A model generated the notes under the pieces. The model did not search any database. It saw only the letters and a program-made list of their open reading frames with translations, and was not told where the DNA came from. A program made the position numbers and the translations under genes. This document shows, in pieces, positions 17,530 through 26,921 of a stretch of DNA of 64,000 bases. Positions within the stretch are counted from its first letter, which is position 1. Each line of letters opens with the position of its first letter. Source of the DNA: Epilithonimonas bovis DSM 19482 (GTDB lineage Bacteria > Bacteroidota > Bacteroidia > Flavobacteriales > Weeksellaceae); assembly GCF_900108115.1 (NCBI RefSeq), contig NZ_FTPU01000010.1, forward strand, positions 1-64,000, written 5' to 3'.

Positions 17530-18552
17530 TTACAAAGCTGCAACCAGCTCTTTCCATTCCTGGAGTTCGGGATTTCCTGGTTTTCTTTTGCCGAAAAACT
17601 GAACAATAAAATCACCATTTTTATTGAAAACTTCTACCGAAGTCACCTCACCATCCTCAGTCGGTTTTTTGGTAATCCAGGTTTCAGCAATTTTTGTCGT
17701 ATCCAAGTGAAGGTTGAAATCCGGATCCATCACGTTGAACCATTGCTGGTGCCAAAGTGTCTTTTTCACCTCACCTGTATGAATCTGAATAATCCCTCTG
17801 TTGCCGACAAAAACCATAATTGGAACATGTTTTTCAGAAGCATCTTCCAACAGGTTGACGACTTTTGAATTATCAATTTTTTCCGCATAACCTTCTGGCG
17901 CCAGCCTCAGCGCCTGCGTTCTGCTAACACCAAATTTCCTGGTCATCATAAAAAAATCGTGGGTATCCTTCAGATCTTTCCATGCCTGTTGGAATCCGGA
18001 GATATCAATCTCAGTATCCGGTTTCTCAGCAGGTTTTTCAGCAATTGGTTCTGTGATAATTTCAGGAGACTGCTCTTCGGCTTTGTATTGTTCTGTTAAA
18101 GCATCAAATTCGGCCTCATTGCTTTTATTAGTCAAATAAATCTTGTGAAGCGCCAGGCCATCTTTGCCAAAAAATTGAAAACTTTTTCTGTCACCTTCCA
18201 CCACAGCAAATCCAAATTTCCAAGAATTAAGGAATATCCTTAGATCTATATCCTCACCCACAAACACCTGCCCATGCGAATTGGTGAAATCCGGGTTTTG
18301 ATAAATACCCTTTCTCTCATGCACACATTCGTCATTTCTGGTCAGGGCCATTACTTTACCTAATTTCTCAATCTCCTGTAGAAGTGCAGCAAATTCCGGT
18401 TTAAGAACAGTAACGCCTTCGCCTACATTGGTTGCCAAAAGTTCTGCTTCGCTAACGCCTAATTCCTGTGCTGCATTTCTTATTCTAAGATGAGGATTCC
18501 CGGTCTTCAGAGCTTCCCATTTTTCTTTTAAATTATTGATTAAAGTGCTCAT
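17530..18552 (-). CDS. hmuS: HemS/HmuS-like hemin-handling protein
   Basis: A 340-residue cytoplasmic protein made of two related ChuX/HemS domains, the first at about 1-160 and the second at about 185-335; LKEKWEALKTGNPHLRIRNA and FQQAWKDLKDTHDFFMMTRKFG are the matching starts of the two repeats. HemS/HmuS proteins receive heme after import and store, transfer or degrade it. The gene lies between the heme ABC ATPase gene and chaN on the same strand, as expected for the last cytoplasmic step in the pathway. Whether it degrades heme or only binds it cannot be read from sequence. Confidence 0.9.
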   Translation of the reverse strand: MSTLINNLKEKWEALKTGNPHLRIRNAAQELGVSEAELLATNVGEGVTVLKPEFAALLQEIEKLGKVMALTRNDECVHERKGIYQNPDFTNSHGQVFVGEDIDLRIFLNSWKFGFAVVEGDRKSFQFFGKDGLALHKIYLTNKSNEAEFDALTEQYKAEEQSPEIITEPIAEKPAEKPDTEIDISGFQQAWKDLKDTHDFFMMTRKFGVSRTQALRLAPEGYAEKIDNSKVVNLLEDASEKHVPIMVFVGNRGIIQIHTGEVKKTLWHQQWFNVMDPDFNLHLDTTKIAETWITKKPTEDGEVTSVEVFNKNGDFIVQFFGKRKPGNPELQEWKELVAAL

Positions 18553-18621
18553 ATTAATTTATTTTTGATTGTTATCTAATATTATATCGTCAATTCTACA
18601 GGCGACGCAGTTCTAATTTAC

Positions 18622-19398
18622 CTACCCAAATAAAATCATGGTATCCTGATGCACAGGATGTTTGCATATCGTACAGGGGAAATTATACGCGCTGCTGATC
18701 ATGTCCTGTGTAAAAACCTCTGACGGAGAGCCATAAGATAAAACTTCGCCATTACCCATTAGCAAAATCTTATCTGCAAAACGTGCAGCCAGATTCAGGT
18801 CATGCAGAACCACAATGGCGCTGTTATTCTGTTGCGTGAATTTTTTGATTAATTCTAATGTTTTGTACTGATGCTTGATATCGAGATTGTTAAGAGGTTC
18901 ATCCAAAAACAAAAGCCTGTGAGCAACATCATTATCCAGTTGAGCCAGGACTCTCGCAAGGTGTACCCTTTGCTTTTCTCCACCGGAAAGCGAGTTGTAA
19001 TCTCTGTTTTGGAGGTGTGTAACATCGGTCTCTGCCATCGATTTTTCAGCAGACTTTACATCTTCTGAATGAGGCTGAGAATTAAAATAAGGATAACGCC
19101 CCATCATCACCACATCTTTTACCACAAGCGGAATATCCTGTGCATTGTGCTGGGAAAATTTGGCTTTATGCCGGGCTAATTCTTCCAGGCTCCAGGTGGA
19201 AAGGATTTTTTCTTTGAAAAAAATATCCTGCTTTTTATCGGTTTTGATTTCATTAGCGAGCACATTCAACAAGCTGGATTTCCCGGCACCATTAGGGCCA
19301 ACAATCGCCAGAAACTCACCATAACCTACATTGATATCAACCCCGTTCAGGATGCTGACTTTCTGATTCTGATAATTAATCTGATGGGCTTTTATCAT
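18622..19398 (-). CDS. hmuV: Heme ABC transporter ATP-binding protein
   Basis: This 258-residue ATPase has Walker A GPNGAGKSSLL (about 34-44), the Q-loop region SQHNAQDIPLVV, the signature LSGGEKQRVHLARVL, Walker B LLFLDEPLNNLD and the switch His in VLHDLNLAARFAD. It matches the FecE/HmuV group that powers BtuCD-type importers. The start codon overlaps the stop of the permease gene by 4 bp, so the two are translationally coupled. It acts on the cytoplasmic face of the inner membrane with HmuU. Confidence 0.94.
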   Translation of the reverse strand: MIKAHQINYQNQKVSILNGVDINVGYGEFLAIVGPNGAGKSSLLNVLANEIKTDKKQDIFFKEKILSTWSLEELARHKAKFSQHNAQDIPLVVKDVVMMGRYPYFNSQPHSEDVKSAEKSMAETDVTHLQNRDYNSLSGGEKQRVHLARVLAQLDNDVAHRLLFLDEPLNNLDIKHQYKTLELIKKFTQQNNSAIVVLHDLNLAARFADKILLMGNGEVLSYGSPSEVFTQDMISSAYNFPCTICKHPVHQDTMILFG

Positions 19399-20435
19399 CT
19401 TAGATTATTTTTGAATTTCAACAAAATAGCAATAAAAATCGGCCCGCCCATCACTGCTGTTAAAATACCAATCGGCAATTCTGACGGGGCAACAATTGTC
19501 CTGCTGAGCGTATCGGCAAACAACAACAAAATGCTGCCGCAAATGGCTGATAGTGGCAGGATAAAATGATAATCAGACCGGAATAACAGCCTTAGAATGT
19601 ATGGGACAATCAGCCCTACAAAGCCTATCGTCCCGGAAAAAGCCACACAGGTCCCCACCATCAATGCTGTGAGAACAACAATCTGCTTTTTTAGCCCTTC
19701 TACATTAATCCCCAGGTGCTGTGCATCTTTTTCGCCCAACATCATGGCATTCAGAGCTTTTCCCTTGGGCAGTAAGATGAAATATGAAATGACTAAAACA
19801 GCAAATAAAATAGCGTTTTTTGTCCAGGTGGCCGCAGCCAGACTGCCGAGATTCCAAAATGTGAGGTCTCTCAACTGGTCGTCTTTGGATATGTAAATCA
19901 GCATCCCTGTAATGGCAAAGCCAATGGCTGTAATAGCCACACCACTTAAAAGCATCATCACGACATTGGTTTTTCCGCCTGAAGTTGAAATCCTGTAAAC
20001 CAAAATCATGGATAACAGCGCACCAACAAATGCTGAGATGCTCACCAGAGAAAACCGCATCCACTCCGGAAGGAAATCCTGAAATGTATGCCCCAGAACG
20101 ATGGCTATAGCCGCCAAAAGTGTCGCACCAGAGGTTAAACCAATCAGATCGCCGGTTGCCAAAGGATTTTTAAACATCCCCTGAAGGCTGGTTCCCGAAA
20201 CGGCTAACATACTGCCAATTAGCACTGCCATAATGATCCGCGAAGCCCGTACCTCCCAAATAACATATTTCTCACTGAGAGAAAGAGAAGAATCATTGGT
20301 TATGAATCTCCAAAACACATCGTAGGAAGACAGTTTCCCAAAATCATAAACACCAATATCTAATGACAAAACCATCATCAGCACCAAAAGTATGATGCCG
20401 ATGATGGTGTAAAATGTAAGACTTTTTGATTTCAA
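19395..20435 (-). CDS. hmuU: Heme/iron ABC transporter permease (FecCD family)
   Basis: A 346-residue inner-membrane permease with about ten hydrophobic segments and the family blocks GSMLAVSGTSLQGMFKNPLA, FVGLIVPYILRLL and ELPIGILTAVMGGPIFIAIL (each as seen in BtuC/FecCD permeases). It imports heme from the periplasmic binding protein HmuT and is energised by HmuV. The gene overlaps hmuV by 4 bp and follows hmuT after a 118-bp gap. Confidence 0.94.
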   Translation of the reverse strand: MKSKSLTFYTIIGIILLVLMMVLSLDIGVYDFGKLSSYDVFWRFITNDSSLSLSEKYVIWEVRASRIIMAVLIGSMLAVSGTSLQGMFKNPLATGDLIGLTSGATLLAAIAIVLGHTFQDFLPEWMRFSLVSISAFVGALLSMILVYRISTSGGKTNVVMMLLSGVAITAIGFAITGMLIYISKDDQLRDLTFWNLGSLAAATWTKNAILFAVLVISYFILLPKGKALNAMMLGEKDAQHLGINVEGLKKQIVVLTALMVGTCVAFSGTIGFVGLIVPYILRLLFRSDYHFILPLSAICGSILLLFADTLSRTIVAPSELPIGILTAVMGGPIFIAILLKFKNNLR

Positions 20436-20553
20436 AATACTTTATTTTCCCATAGTTCTACCTATGGTAATTGATATTAAACCCTTTGGTTCTTTTATCT
20501 CTTTTCACAGGATTACCATCCTGTGCTTTGTTAAATCAGCTCTTCGAGATTGT

Positions 20554-21435
20554 TTATTTGGAAGAGTCGATTAATAATTTGTTTAAGCCCAATGCCGCTT
20601 CTCCGACTCTTGGCCCGAAGGACGAAAGTAATCCGCCATCCAAAGCGATGATTTTTTTGTTTTTACCAGCATTAGTCTGGGAAACGCCAGGCATTTTGAG
20701 AGCACCTTCTAATCCGCCAGAACCCTGCAGTCCGCTTGTAAAGAACAAAAGTACATCAGGATTAGCCTGAACAACCGCCTCTGGCGTTAAAGGCTTGAAA
20801 TCCTCGAAACCATTGGCAGCATTTTGTCCGCCTGCGATCTCTATCATATTAGCCATTGGTGTATTTTTACCTGCAACCATCAGCATATTGCCTCTGGCGT
20901 AGATGAAAAGGACTTTTGGTTTCTTGGCAATAGGCTGAATTTGTTTTACGTCAGCATCAATTTTATCATTCAGTTTTTGATAATCTGTATTCCCCAACGC
21001 TTTAGCAACCTGCTCAATCAGTTTTTTGGTTCCGTCGATTGTAAATTCCTGATGGAAAACTTCCGACTTGATTCCTGAAGATTTGATCTTTGCCAACAAA
21101 TCCTGATTTACATCTTTATCAGACGCTACAATCAAGGTTGGGTTAAGCGCCATAATAGGCTCAATCGTCATAGAACGAACATGCCCAAGGTCTTTAGCTG
21201 TTGCTTTCAGACTCTCCGGATAGGTGCTTGTAACATCAGTCCCAACGATCTCTTTCTCATGGCCAAGGGCTGCAACGATCTCTGTAACACCCCCACTGAT
21301 ACTGACAATTTTTTGGTTAGAAACAGGATTCTCTGTTTGTGTTTCATTAGCAACAACGGCTTTTGTATCCTCTTTTTTACAGGAAACGCCGGCTAAAAGT
21401 ATTGCTGATAATACAGCTAATTTTATATTTTTCAT
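20554..21435 (-). CDS. hmuT: Hemin-binding periplasmic lipoprotein
   Basis: The 293-residue protein has a lipobox (LLAGVSC, Cys about 19) and the class III binding-protein fold: IVSISGGVTEIVAALGHEKEIVGTD at its N-terminal lobe and a long linker helix, followed by LFIYARGNMLMVAGKNTP. It should capture heme delivered through the outer membrane and hand it to HmuU. It lies directly upstream of hmuU in the same cluster. Heme specificity is inferred from the neighbours; B12 or siderophore proteins share the fold. Confidence 0.92.
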   Translation of the reverse strand: MKNIKLAVLSAILLAGVSCKKEDTKAVVANETQTENPVSNQKIVSISGGVTEIVAALGHEKEIVGTDVTSTYPESLKATAKDLGHVRSMTIEPIMALNPTLIVASDKDVNQDLLAKIKSSGIKSEVFHQEFTIDGTKKLIEQVAKALGNTDYQKLNDKIDADVKQIQPIAKKPKVLFIYARGNMLMVAGKNTPMANMIEIAGGQNAANGFEDFKPLTPEAVVQANPDVLLFFTSGLQGSGGLEGALKMPGVSQTNAGKNKKIIALDGGLLSSFGPRVGEAALGLNKLLIDSSK

Positions 21436-21466
21436 AAGTTATTGTATTAATGTTTATCTACTATTT

Positions 21467-22585
21467 TTAAAGTGGTTCATATTCGAACTGGGGATGTCCT
21501 CTTTCACCGGTTTTATCGTCTGACATCTTATTGAAACGCAGTTTGAACATAAAACCTTCGGCATCTTTAATAATGAAAAAAACGTTACCCTGAATATGCG
21601 GGCTGCTGCCACCCGGTACTGCCGTCACACGCCAGTTACTGCCAATCGCTCTCTGGTCATTAAAGATAAATTTGACTGCGTCAACATCCTTCATTTTATA
21701 ATTGGCATAAAACTGATCCATATTCTGCCCGGCAGGGACATTTACCTGATAAGCGCCCACTCCGTCTGTGATGTTGGTAATCACATAATCTGCATAAAAA
21801 TAACTTCCCGCACTCTCGGTACCGCTAAAGACTTCGTTGGTAAATGTTGTAAAGGCGATATCCCAGTTTTTTTTCCTGGGTTGTATCATCACCTCTTTTG
21901 CATTTTCTAAACTGAAAAAATTAAAATTGTAATCCGGATTTTTGGTAATAATATATTCCTGATGTTGTGTTGCATTGAGGTCGGCAAATTTAATTTTATA
22001 GCCAGTGGTTCCGTTCCTGATGATCTGCATCTTTTTCCAACCTCTGGTATCCCCTGCCAGCAAAGCAGAACCCGGAGCAATAACGGAATTGGCATCTGCA
22101 AGTTTTCTTCCCATATTCACAAGATAGATTGGGTTATCGCTCTCTTTTTCGCTAACGGGCGCAATGCCTGTTGTCTGTGTGAGAAACATGCCATTTGGAT
22201 TATCAACATATTGAAGATTGGATACATCGAAAGTCCCCAACTGCACAAGGTCCATCAGCGAGGTAAGATCCGAGGACTTCACCGCATCAATATCATTGGC
22301 ATTAGGTATTTTACCTACCGCCATTGCTATAGAGCCATTGATAACCACACGATACTCATCGCCGGTATAAAATCCAAGATCCCAGTCTGTTCTCAGATTT
22401 TGAGAAGGTTTGTCCGGCGCTGTAAGATCTATCCAAACCTGATTTTGCTCTCTTGCACCGCCTACTACAGGATCCACAACGTCTCCCGTGATTGGCAATA
22501 CTGCAACTGGGTCTTCATCCGCAGGCAGACAGGATTGCGTTATATTGGCTAGAGCAGCTATGAAAAGTATCTTGATTAGTCTCAT
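21467..22585 (-). CDS. hmuY: HmuY-family heme-binding lipoprotein
   Basis: A 372-residue protein with a lipobox (ANITQSC) and two or more HmuY-like beta-rich repeats; characteristic patches are NQVWIDLTAPDKPSQ, RTDWDLGFYTGDEY and RKKNWDIAFTTFTNEVFSG. HmuY of Porphyromonas gingivalis is a surface hemophore that extracts heme from host proteins and passes it to the HmuR receptor. Here hmuY is 9 bp downstream of the receptor gene on the same strand, so they are co-transcribed. It is probably tethered to the outer membrane by lipid. Heme ligands (His or Met pair) could not be assigned with confidence. Confidence 0.88.
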   Translation of the reverse strand: MRLIKILFIAALANITQSCLPADEDPVAVLPITGDVVDPVVGGAREQNQVWIDLTAPDKPSQNLRTDWDLGFYTGDEYRVVINGSIAMAVGKIPNANDIDAVKSSDLTSLMDLVQLGTFDVSNLQYVDNPNGMFLTQTTGIAPVSEKESDNPIYLVNMGRKLADANSVIAPGSALLAGDTRGWKKMQIIRNGTTGYKIKFADLNATQHQEYIITKNPDYNFNFFSLENAKEVMIQPRKKNWDIAFTTFTNEVFSGTESAGSYFYADYVITNITDGVGAYQVNVPAGQNMDQFYANYKMKDVDAVKFIFNDQRAIGSNWRVTAVPGGSSPHIQGNVFFIIKDAEGFMFKLRFNKMSDDKTGERGHPQFEYEPL

Positions 22586-22594
22586 AATTTGTTT

Positions 22595-24706
22595 TTAGAA
22601 TTGATAAGTTAATCTGGCCAGGTAGCTTCTTCCGTAGAAAGAGAGCCTACTGGTGGTGGTAGAATGGCCTTGTGATGATAAGGTTGTATCATTAAGATTA
22701 GTTACATCAAATATATTCTTAACACCCAGAGAAAACTCCAGATGATTGTTGTAAAAAGGCTGACTGATGATAAAATCCATCATACTGAATGACTGGACGG
22801 TTCCTATGTCAAACACAGGGTTTTTTATGTCGCCGGAGTTTCTGTATTTTTTTTCTTCACCATTAAATTTGTAAAAAAGTGAAAACTGAGTATCCCAGTT
22901 TTTCAGCCTGTAATTAGCGTTGGCTCCTGCCTGAAAATAATAGTTGATATCGGACGGGGCCGATTTTTCATCAAACTTTTGGGAAACGCCATTTAACGAA
23001 GCTCTTACCCCAAATGACAACCTGTTGACCTGAAAATTAGCATCAGCAGACAGCATCATATTTCTGTAATAATCCAAATTGTAATATCTGTAGGTGCTGG
23101 AATTAACATCCATCAAAATCATATCGATTTTGTCTTTCACATCCACATATAGAAAATTGGTATTGTAATTGATCTTCCAGCTTCCCGTATTAGTCAACAC
23201 GTGGTTCCAGAACAGGCCGAACGTTCTGCCCTTTTCCGGTGTTAGATCAGGATTACCCTGTAAATCGTGATTGATATTTACAAAATAGGTATATAACTCG
23301 TCATAAGTAGGATAACGGTTGGCGGTTCCAAACGAGGCGCGGATATCCGAATGGGCAGAAGTCCTGTATTTTGCTGTAGCCGAATAATTAAACTGATTGT
23401 TAAAGCTGTCGTTAAGGGATAGTCTGGCACCTGACCGAATTGATAATTTATCTGTGATATTCCACTCCGCTGATAAAAAATTAGAGTAGGTAAAGATCTT
23501 TCTTTTGATTGTATTACCATCAAATTCGCCGGCAATCAGGGAGGCATAACCACTGGTATGATCCAACTCATAACCTAACTGAAAATCAAAAGTCCTGTTA
23601 TTGAGAAAGTTACTGAACATCCCTCTGGAATAGATCACATTGGTTTTGTAATAAGACTGTTCCTGGTTCTCATTTAAAATCTGTCTGTTTGGGACATCGT
23701 AGCCATAGTCAAAGTATTTCCTGTCTTGGCTTTGGTACGAGAAATCACCGTTATAGCGGATATTCCCAAGTTTTGATTGTATGTTGAACTGGTGAATCCA
23801 TCGGTCTGTATTATATTCCCGGTCTGTGGCAAGATAAGTAGCGCCTCCGTTGCCGTCATTCAGAGGTTTTCTCTCAGCATCCGGGCTGTAGTAGTAGAAT
23901 TTTTCTTTGAGATAAGAGAGCTTATAGAAGAATGTGGTATTATTTTTTGAGTATTTGATAAGCGCACTGCCATCCAGCTGATCTTTTGGGTTCCAGTCGT
24001 ATCCTCTTTTATCTGTAGGTGTTGTATAAAAAAATTTGTAACCGTTCTTACCACCTTCGTATCCATTAAAATCATTATGATTGAAATTAATATTCGCAAA
24101 CCAGTTTTTATCCAGGTTATAGTCAATATTAATATTTTGGATATGTCTGCCCTTACCTTTTTTTCGGATATCGTAAGTATCCCTTACAGTCTCTTCCTGC
24201 ACCAATGCTCTAAGGCTGATTTTTTTGGATGCATTTTTTCTTGTGATAATATTAATAATACCAGCCAAAGCACCATTACCATACTCTACACCCATACTGC
24301 CCTGCACTACCTCTATCCTTTCCACATTGCTGATGGTAAGCTTGGTAAGATCTATATTGCTGCCCAGCCCTGTATCACCAACCACCGGGATATTATCTAT
24401 CAGGATCTTGACATAGCTGCCATCCAGGCCCATAATATTTGCAGTAGAGTTGCCGGAAGTTGTATCAGGAATGATGAGAATATTAAGACTTTGATTGAGA
24501 ACATCTGCCACATTGGTCGCTGCCATATTTTTGATCTGTTCTGCATTGATAACCTCTACCTTGTACATCGACTTGTTGACAGACTGGGGATTGTACTGCC
24601 CGGTCAAAACAACTTCTTCAATATTTTTCTGGCCAAGAGAATCTTTTTGCGCAAAAGCATAACTGATTGCCAAGAGTGCTGCCACAGACATTATCTTCCT
24701 ATTCAT
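22595..24706 (-). CDS. TonB-dependent heme receptor (HmuR-like)
   Basis: A roughly 703-residue outer-membrane receptor from the ATG at 24706 (signal peptide MNRKIMSVAALLAISYAFAQ). The plug domain lies at about 30-150 with GLDGSYVKILIDNIPVVGD and VEVVQGSMGVEYGNGALAG, and the barrel ends with LARLTYQF. It heads a cluster for heme import, so heme uptake is the best guess; the conserved FRAP/NPNL motif and His residues of heme receptors were not confirmed. An in-frame alternative start lies six codons upstream. It is divergent from a second HmuY-like gene, and the shared region has Fur-like boxes. Confidence 0.9.
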   Translation of the reverse strand: MNRKIMSVAALLAISYAFAQKDSLGQKNIEEVVLTGQYNPQSVNKSMYKVEVINAEQIKNMAATNVADVLNQSLNILIIPDTTSGNSTANIMGLDGSYVKILIDNIPVVGDTGLGSNIDLTKLTISNVERIEVVQGSMGVEYGNGALAGIINIITRKNASKKISLRALVQEETVRDTYDIRKKGKGRHIQNINIDYNLDKNWFANINFNHNDFNGYEGGKNGYKFFYTTPTDKRGYDWNPKDQLDGSALIKYSKNNTTFFYKLSYLKEKFYYYSPDAERKPLNDGNGGATYLATDREYNTDRWIHQFNIQSKLGNIRYNGDFSYQSQDRKYFDYGYDVPNRQILNENQEQSYYKTNVIYSRGMFSNFLNNRTFDFQLGYELDHTSGYASLIAGEFDGNTIKRKIFTYSNFLSAEWNITDKLSIRSGARLSLNDSFNNQFNYSATAKYRTSAHSDIRASFGTANRYPTYDELYTYFVNINHDLQGNPDLTPEKGRTFGLFWNHVLTNTGSWKINYNTNFLYVDVKDKIDMILMDVNSSTYRYYNLDYYRNMMLSADANFQVNRLSFGVRASLNGVSQKFDEKSAPSDINYYFQAGANANYRLKNWDTQFSLFYKFNGEEKKYRNSGDIKNPVFDIGTVQSFSMMDFIISQPFYNNHLEFSLGVKNIFDVTNLNDTTLSSQGHSTTTSRLSFYGRSYLARLTYQF

Positions 24707-24721
24707 AGAAAAAAATTTTTG

Positions 24722-24787
24722 CAAATATAAAATTTTATTTAGAATGATTAAAAATAATTATATACTTTTGTAGAACAATTCTAAATA
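24722..24787. promoter_or_regulatory. Divergent promoters with two Fur-box-like palindromes
   Basis: Box 1 (24737-24755, atttagaatgattaaaaat) and box 2 (24768-24786, ttgtagaacaattctaaat) each approximate the 9-1-9 palindrome ATTTAGAAT-N-ATTCTAAAT described for Fur in several bacteria, and their outer arms together form a perfect tatttagaat/attctaaata pair. Box 2 overlaps TACTTTTG (24763-24770), a -7 element for the plus-strand gene. On the minus strand, TATATTTG (24722-24729) is a -7 element for the receptor gene. Iron-dependent repression of both genes is the natural reading. Confidence 0.6.
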
Positions 24788-24813
24788 ACGTTTTTAAAAT
24801 TTATAATCTAAAA

Positions 24814-26100
24814 ATGAAAACAAAACTACTTTTGGCAAGTTTACTTGCTTTTACAGTTAATCAAACTGTGCTTTCACAAACAGACGAACTGGGTTACACA
24901 CAAGTTGAACTTACCATGGGGTCCAATTATTCCAACAGGGTATTTTTTGATCTTTCTGCTAACAATATAGTTTCCCAGCCGGCAACCGGATGGGATATTG
25001 CATTTTACAGAAACTCATCTATGTCTTTTGGAGAACGAGTTAACGATGCTAATAACGTTTTGGTTTATCAGGTATCCGCCGATCCCGCAGCATTTGATAC
25101 TGTAACACCGGCAGATAAAGGCAACTGGGGAACTCCGCTTTACAATCCTGATCAGACCACAGCTCTGGAAGACGGCGCGTTTGACAATGCGACCCTTTTA
25201 CCTGCAAGCAACTTTAATTTCGGTTGGGGTAGCTATGACATTGCCACCCACAAAATTATAGGGAAAGTGGTTTTTGTGCTGGATTATGGTAATGAAAACT
25301 ATTATAAATTCTTCATTAATGAATATTATGGTGGCTATACCTTTAAGTACGCCAAATGGAATGGGACTTCCTGGGATGCAACCCAGACTAGAACAGTGCC
25401 AAGCGGAACCGATGATGCATTTTTCAACTACTTCTCTTTTGCTACAGGCGAAAAAGTTGCTAATCTGGAACCTGCTAAAGCTAACTGGGATCTGATGTTT
25501 ACAAGATACTGGACTTTCTACGGCGGGCAGCAGATGTACAGATTGTCAGGTGTTATACAATCACCTAACGTAAGTGTTGCTTATGTAAAACCAGAGACTC
25601 AGGCTACATCAACATTTACTGCACCAGCTTCCACAGCCTATTCCAAAAACATAACAACCATTGGGCATTCGTGGAAACCAACAACAGGTGTTTACTCAGA
25701 TGTCGTATACTATGTAAAAGAAGGAAGTACATACTACAGACTTTACTTTACAGCTAACGGTGGCGCTACTACAGGTAATATGTTCTTCAAATACAAAAAT
25801 GTAACCGGAGAAATGGCAGTAGCCGATTTTGGTAAAAAAGGAAGTTTTGGTATCTATCCTAATCCTACTAAAGAGGACAAAAAAGTTAACATTCTTATTG
25901 ATATCAAAGATGCCGCTTCTAAAAACGGTAATGTAGAAATCTTTGATCTTTCAGGAAAAAAAGTTTTTGAAACCGCTATTGCCAATCAAACCGGTTTCTC
26001 AGCAAAAGAACTTGACCTTAGCAGATTATCATCAGGCGTATATATTGTGAAGATCAACTATGGCGGACAAACTGAATCCAAAAAGTTAATCATTAAGTAA
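24814..26100 (+). CDS. HmuY-like protein with T9SS C-terminal sorting domain
   Basis: The 428-residue protein starts with a signal peptide (MKTKLLLASLLAFTVNQTVLSQ). The middle (about 35-330) contains two HmuY-like beta domains with patterns such as GWDIAFYRNSS and KANWDLMFTRYW. The C-terminal about 80 residues form a T9SS type A sorting domain (GIYPNPTKED, VEIFDLSGKKVFE, LSSGVYIVKI). It is therefore predicted to be secreted or surface-attached through the type IX system. Its position divergent from the hmuR cluster, sharing Fur-like boxes, points to a secreted hemophore that complements the lipid-anchored HmuY. Function is inference; domain layout is seen. Confidence 0.88.
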   Translation: MKTKLLLASLLAFTVNQTVLSQTDELGYTQVELTMGSNYSNRVFFDLSANNIVSQPATGWDIAFYRNSSMSFGERVNDANNVLVYQVSADPAAFDTVTPADKGNWGTPLYNPDQTTALEDGAFDNATLLPASNFNFGWGSYDIATHKIIGKVVFVLDYGNENYYKFFINEYYGGYTFKYAKWNGTSWDATQTRTVPSGTDDAFFNYFSFATGEKVANLEPAKANWDLMFTRYWTFYGGQQMYRLSGVIQSPNVSVAYVKPETQATSTFTAPASTAYSKNITTIGHSWKPTTGVYSDVVYYVKEGSTYYRLYFTANGGATTGNMFFKYKNVTGEMAVADFGKKGSFGIYPNPTKEDKKVNILIDIKDAASKNGNVEIFDLSGKKVFETAIANQTGFSAKELDLSRLSSGVYIVKINYGGQTESKKLIIK

Positions 26101-26127
26101 ATTATATTTCTAATTTTATTCTTTACG

Positions 26128-26156
26128 AGCCACCTTCGGGTGGCTTTTATTTTTTT
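26128..26156 (+). terminator. Intrinsic terminator after the HmuY-T9SS gene
   Basis: Stem agccacc (26128-26134) and ggtggct (26139-26145) with a ttcg loop, followed by tttattttttt. The T-tract also contains the -33 TTTG of the next promoter. Confidence 0.85.
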
Positions 26157-26185
26157 GTAAATTGGTAAAATAATGAGTATTTTTG
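26154..26185 (+). promoter_or_regulatory. Putative lipB promoter (TTTG - 20 nt - TATTTTTG)
   Basis: TTTG (26154-26157) is followed after 20 nt by TATTTTTG (26178-26185), an exact match to the Bacteroidota -33/-7 pattern. The -33 element is embedded in the preceding terminator T-tract. The predicted start of transcription is about 12 nt before the GTG start codon at 26205. Confidence 0.6.
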
Positions 26186-26204
26186 TGAAAATAATGCAAC
26201 CGCA

Positions 26205-26921
26205 GTGAACACTCTTATCAATAAAAAAGTAGCCTTTCAGGATTTAGGAACCCAAGATTATCAACCAACGTGGGACTATCAGGAAGAATTACTGAAAAAA
26301 AACCTAGAAACCAAAATATCCAACAGAGAGCATCCGGAAAATCAGAAAATGACCGATAACCATCTGCTTTTTGTAGAACATCCGCACGTCTATACGCTTG
26401 GTAAAAGCGGACATGAGGAAAATCTCCTTGCCAATCAGGATAAACTGAAAGAAATCAACGCGACCTATGTAAAAGTGAACCGTGGTGGCGACATTACCTA
26501 TCACGGTTTTGGCCAGATTGTAGGATACCCCATCTTGGATCTTGAAAATTTTTATACAGATATCCACCGCTATATGCGTGATCTGGAAGAAGTCATTATC
26601 CGTACCATTGCAGAATATGGCCTAAAGGGTGAGCGCTCACAGGGTGAAACCGGCGTTTGGCTGGATGTGGGAAAACCATACGCCAGAAAAATTTGTGCTA
26701 TGGGCGTAAAAGCGTCCCGATGGGTTACCATCCACGGATTTGCCCTGAATGTAAATACCGACATGAAGTATTTTGAGTACATCATCCCTTGCGGAATTAC
26801 CGATAAACAAGTCACTTCGTTAAAAAGAGAACTGGAAAAAGATGTAGATATTGAAGAGGTGAAAAGCAAAATCAAAAAACACTTTACAGATGTTTTTGAT
26901 TGCGAACTGATTGGTAATTGA
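26205..26921 (+). CDS. lipB: Octanoyl-[acyl carrier protein]:protein transferase
   Basis: A 238-residue cytoplasmic enzyme that moves the octanoyl group from acyl carrier protein to the lipoyl domains of 2-oxoacid dehydrogenases and GcvH. LipB signatures are VEHPHVYTLGKSGHEENLL, RGGDITYHGFGQIVGYPILD and KICAMGVKASRWVTIHGFALN, with the catalytic Cys in IIPCGI. The start is a GTG. It stands alone behind its own promoter. In this genome window gcvP provides a system that uses lipoylated GcvH, though far away. Confidence 0.94.
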   Translation: MNTLINKKVAFQDLGTQDYQPTWDYQEELLKKNLETKISNREHPENQKMTDNHLLFVEHPHVYTLGKSGHEENLLANQDKLKEINATYVKVNRGGDITYHGFGQIVGYPILDLENFYTDIHRYMRDLEEVIIRTIAEYGLKGERSQGETGVWLDVGKPYARKICAMGVKASRWVTIHGFALNVNTDMKYFEYIIPCGITDKQVTSLKRELEKDVDIEEVKSKIKKHFTDVFDCELIGN

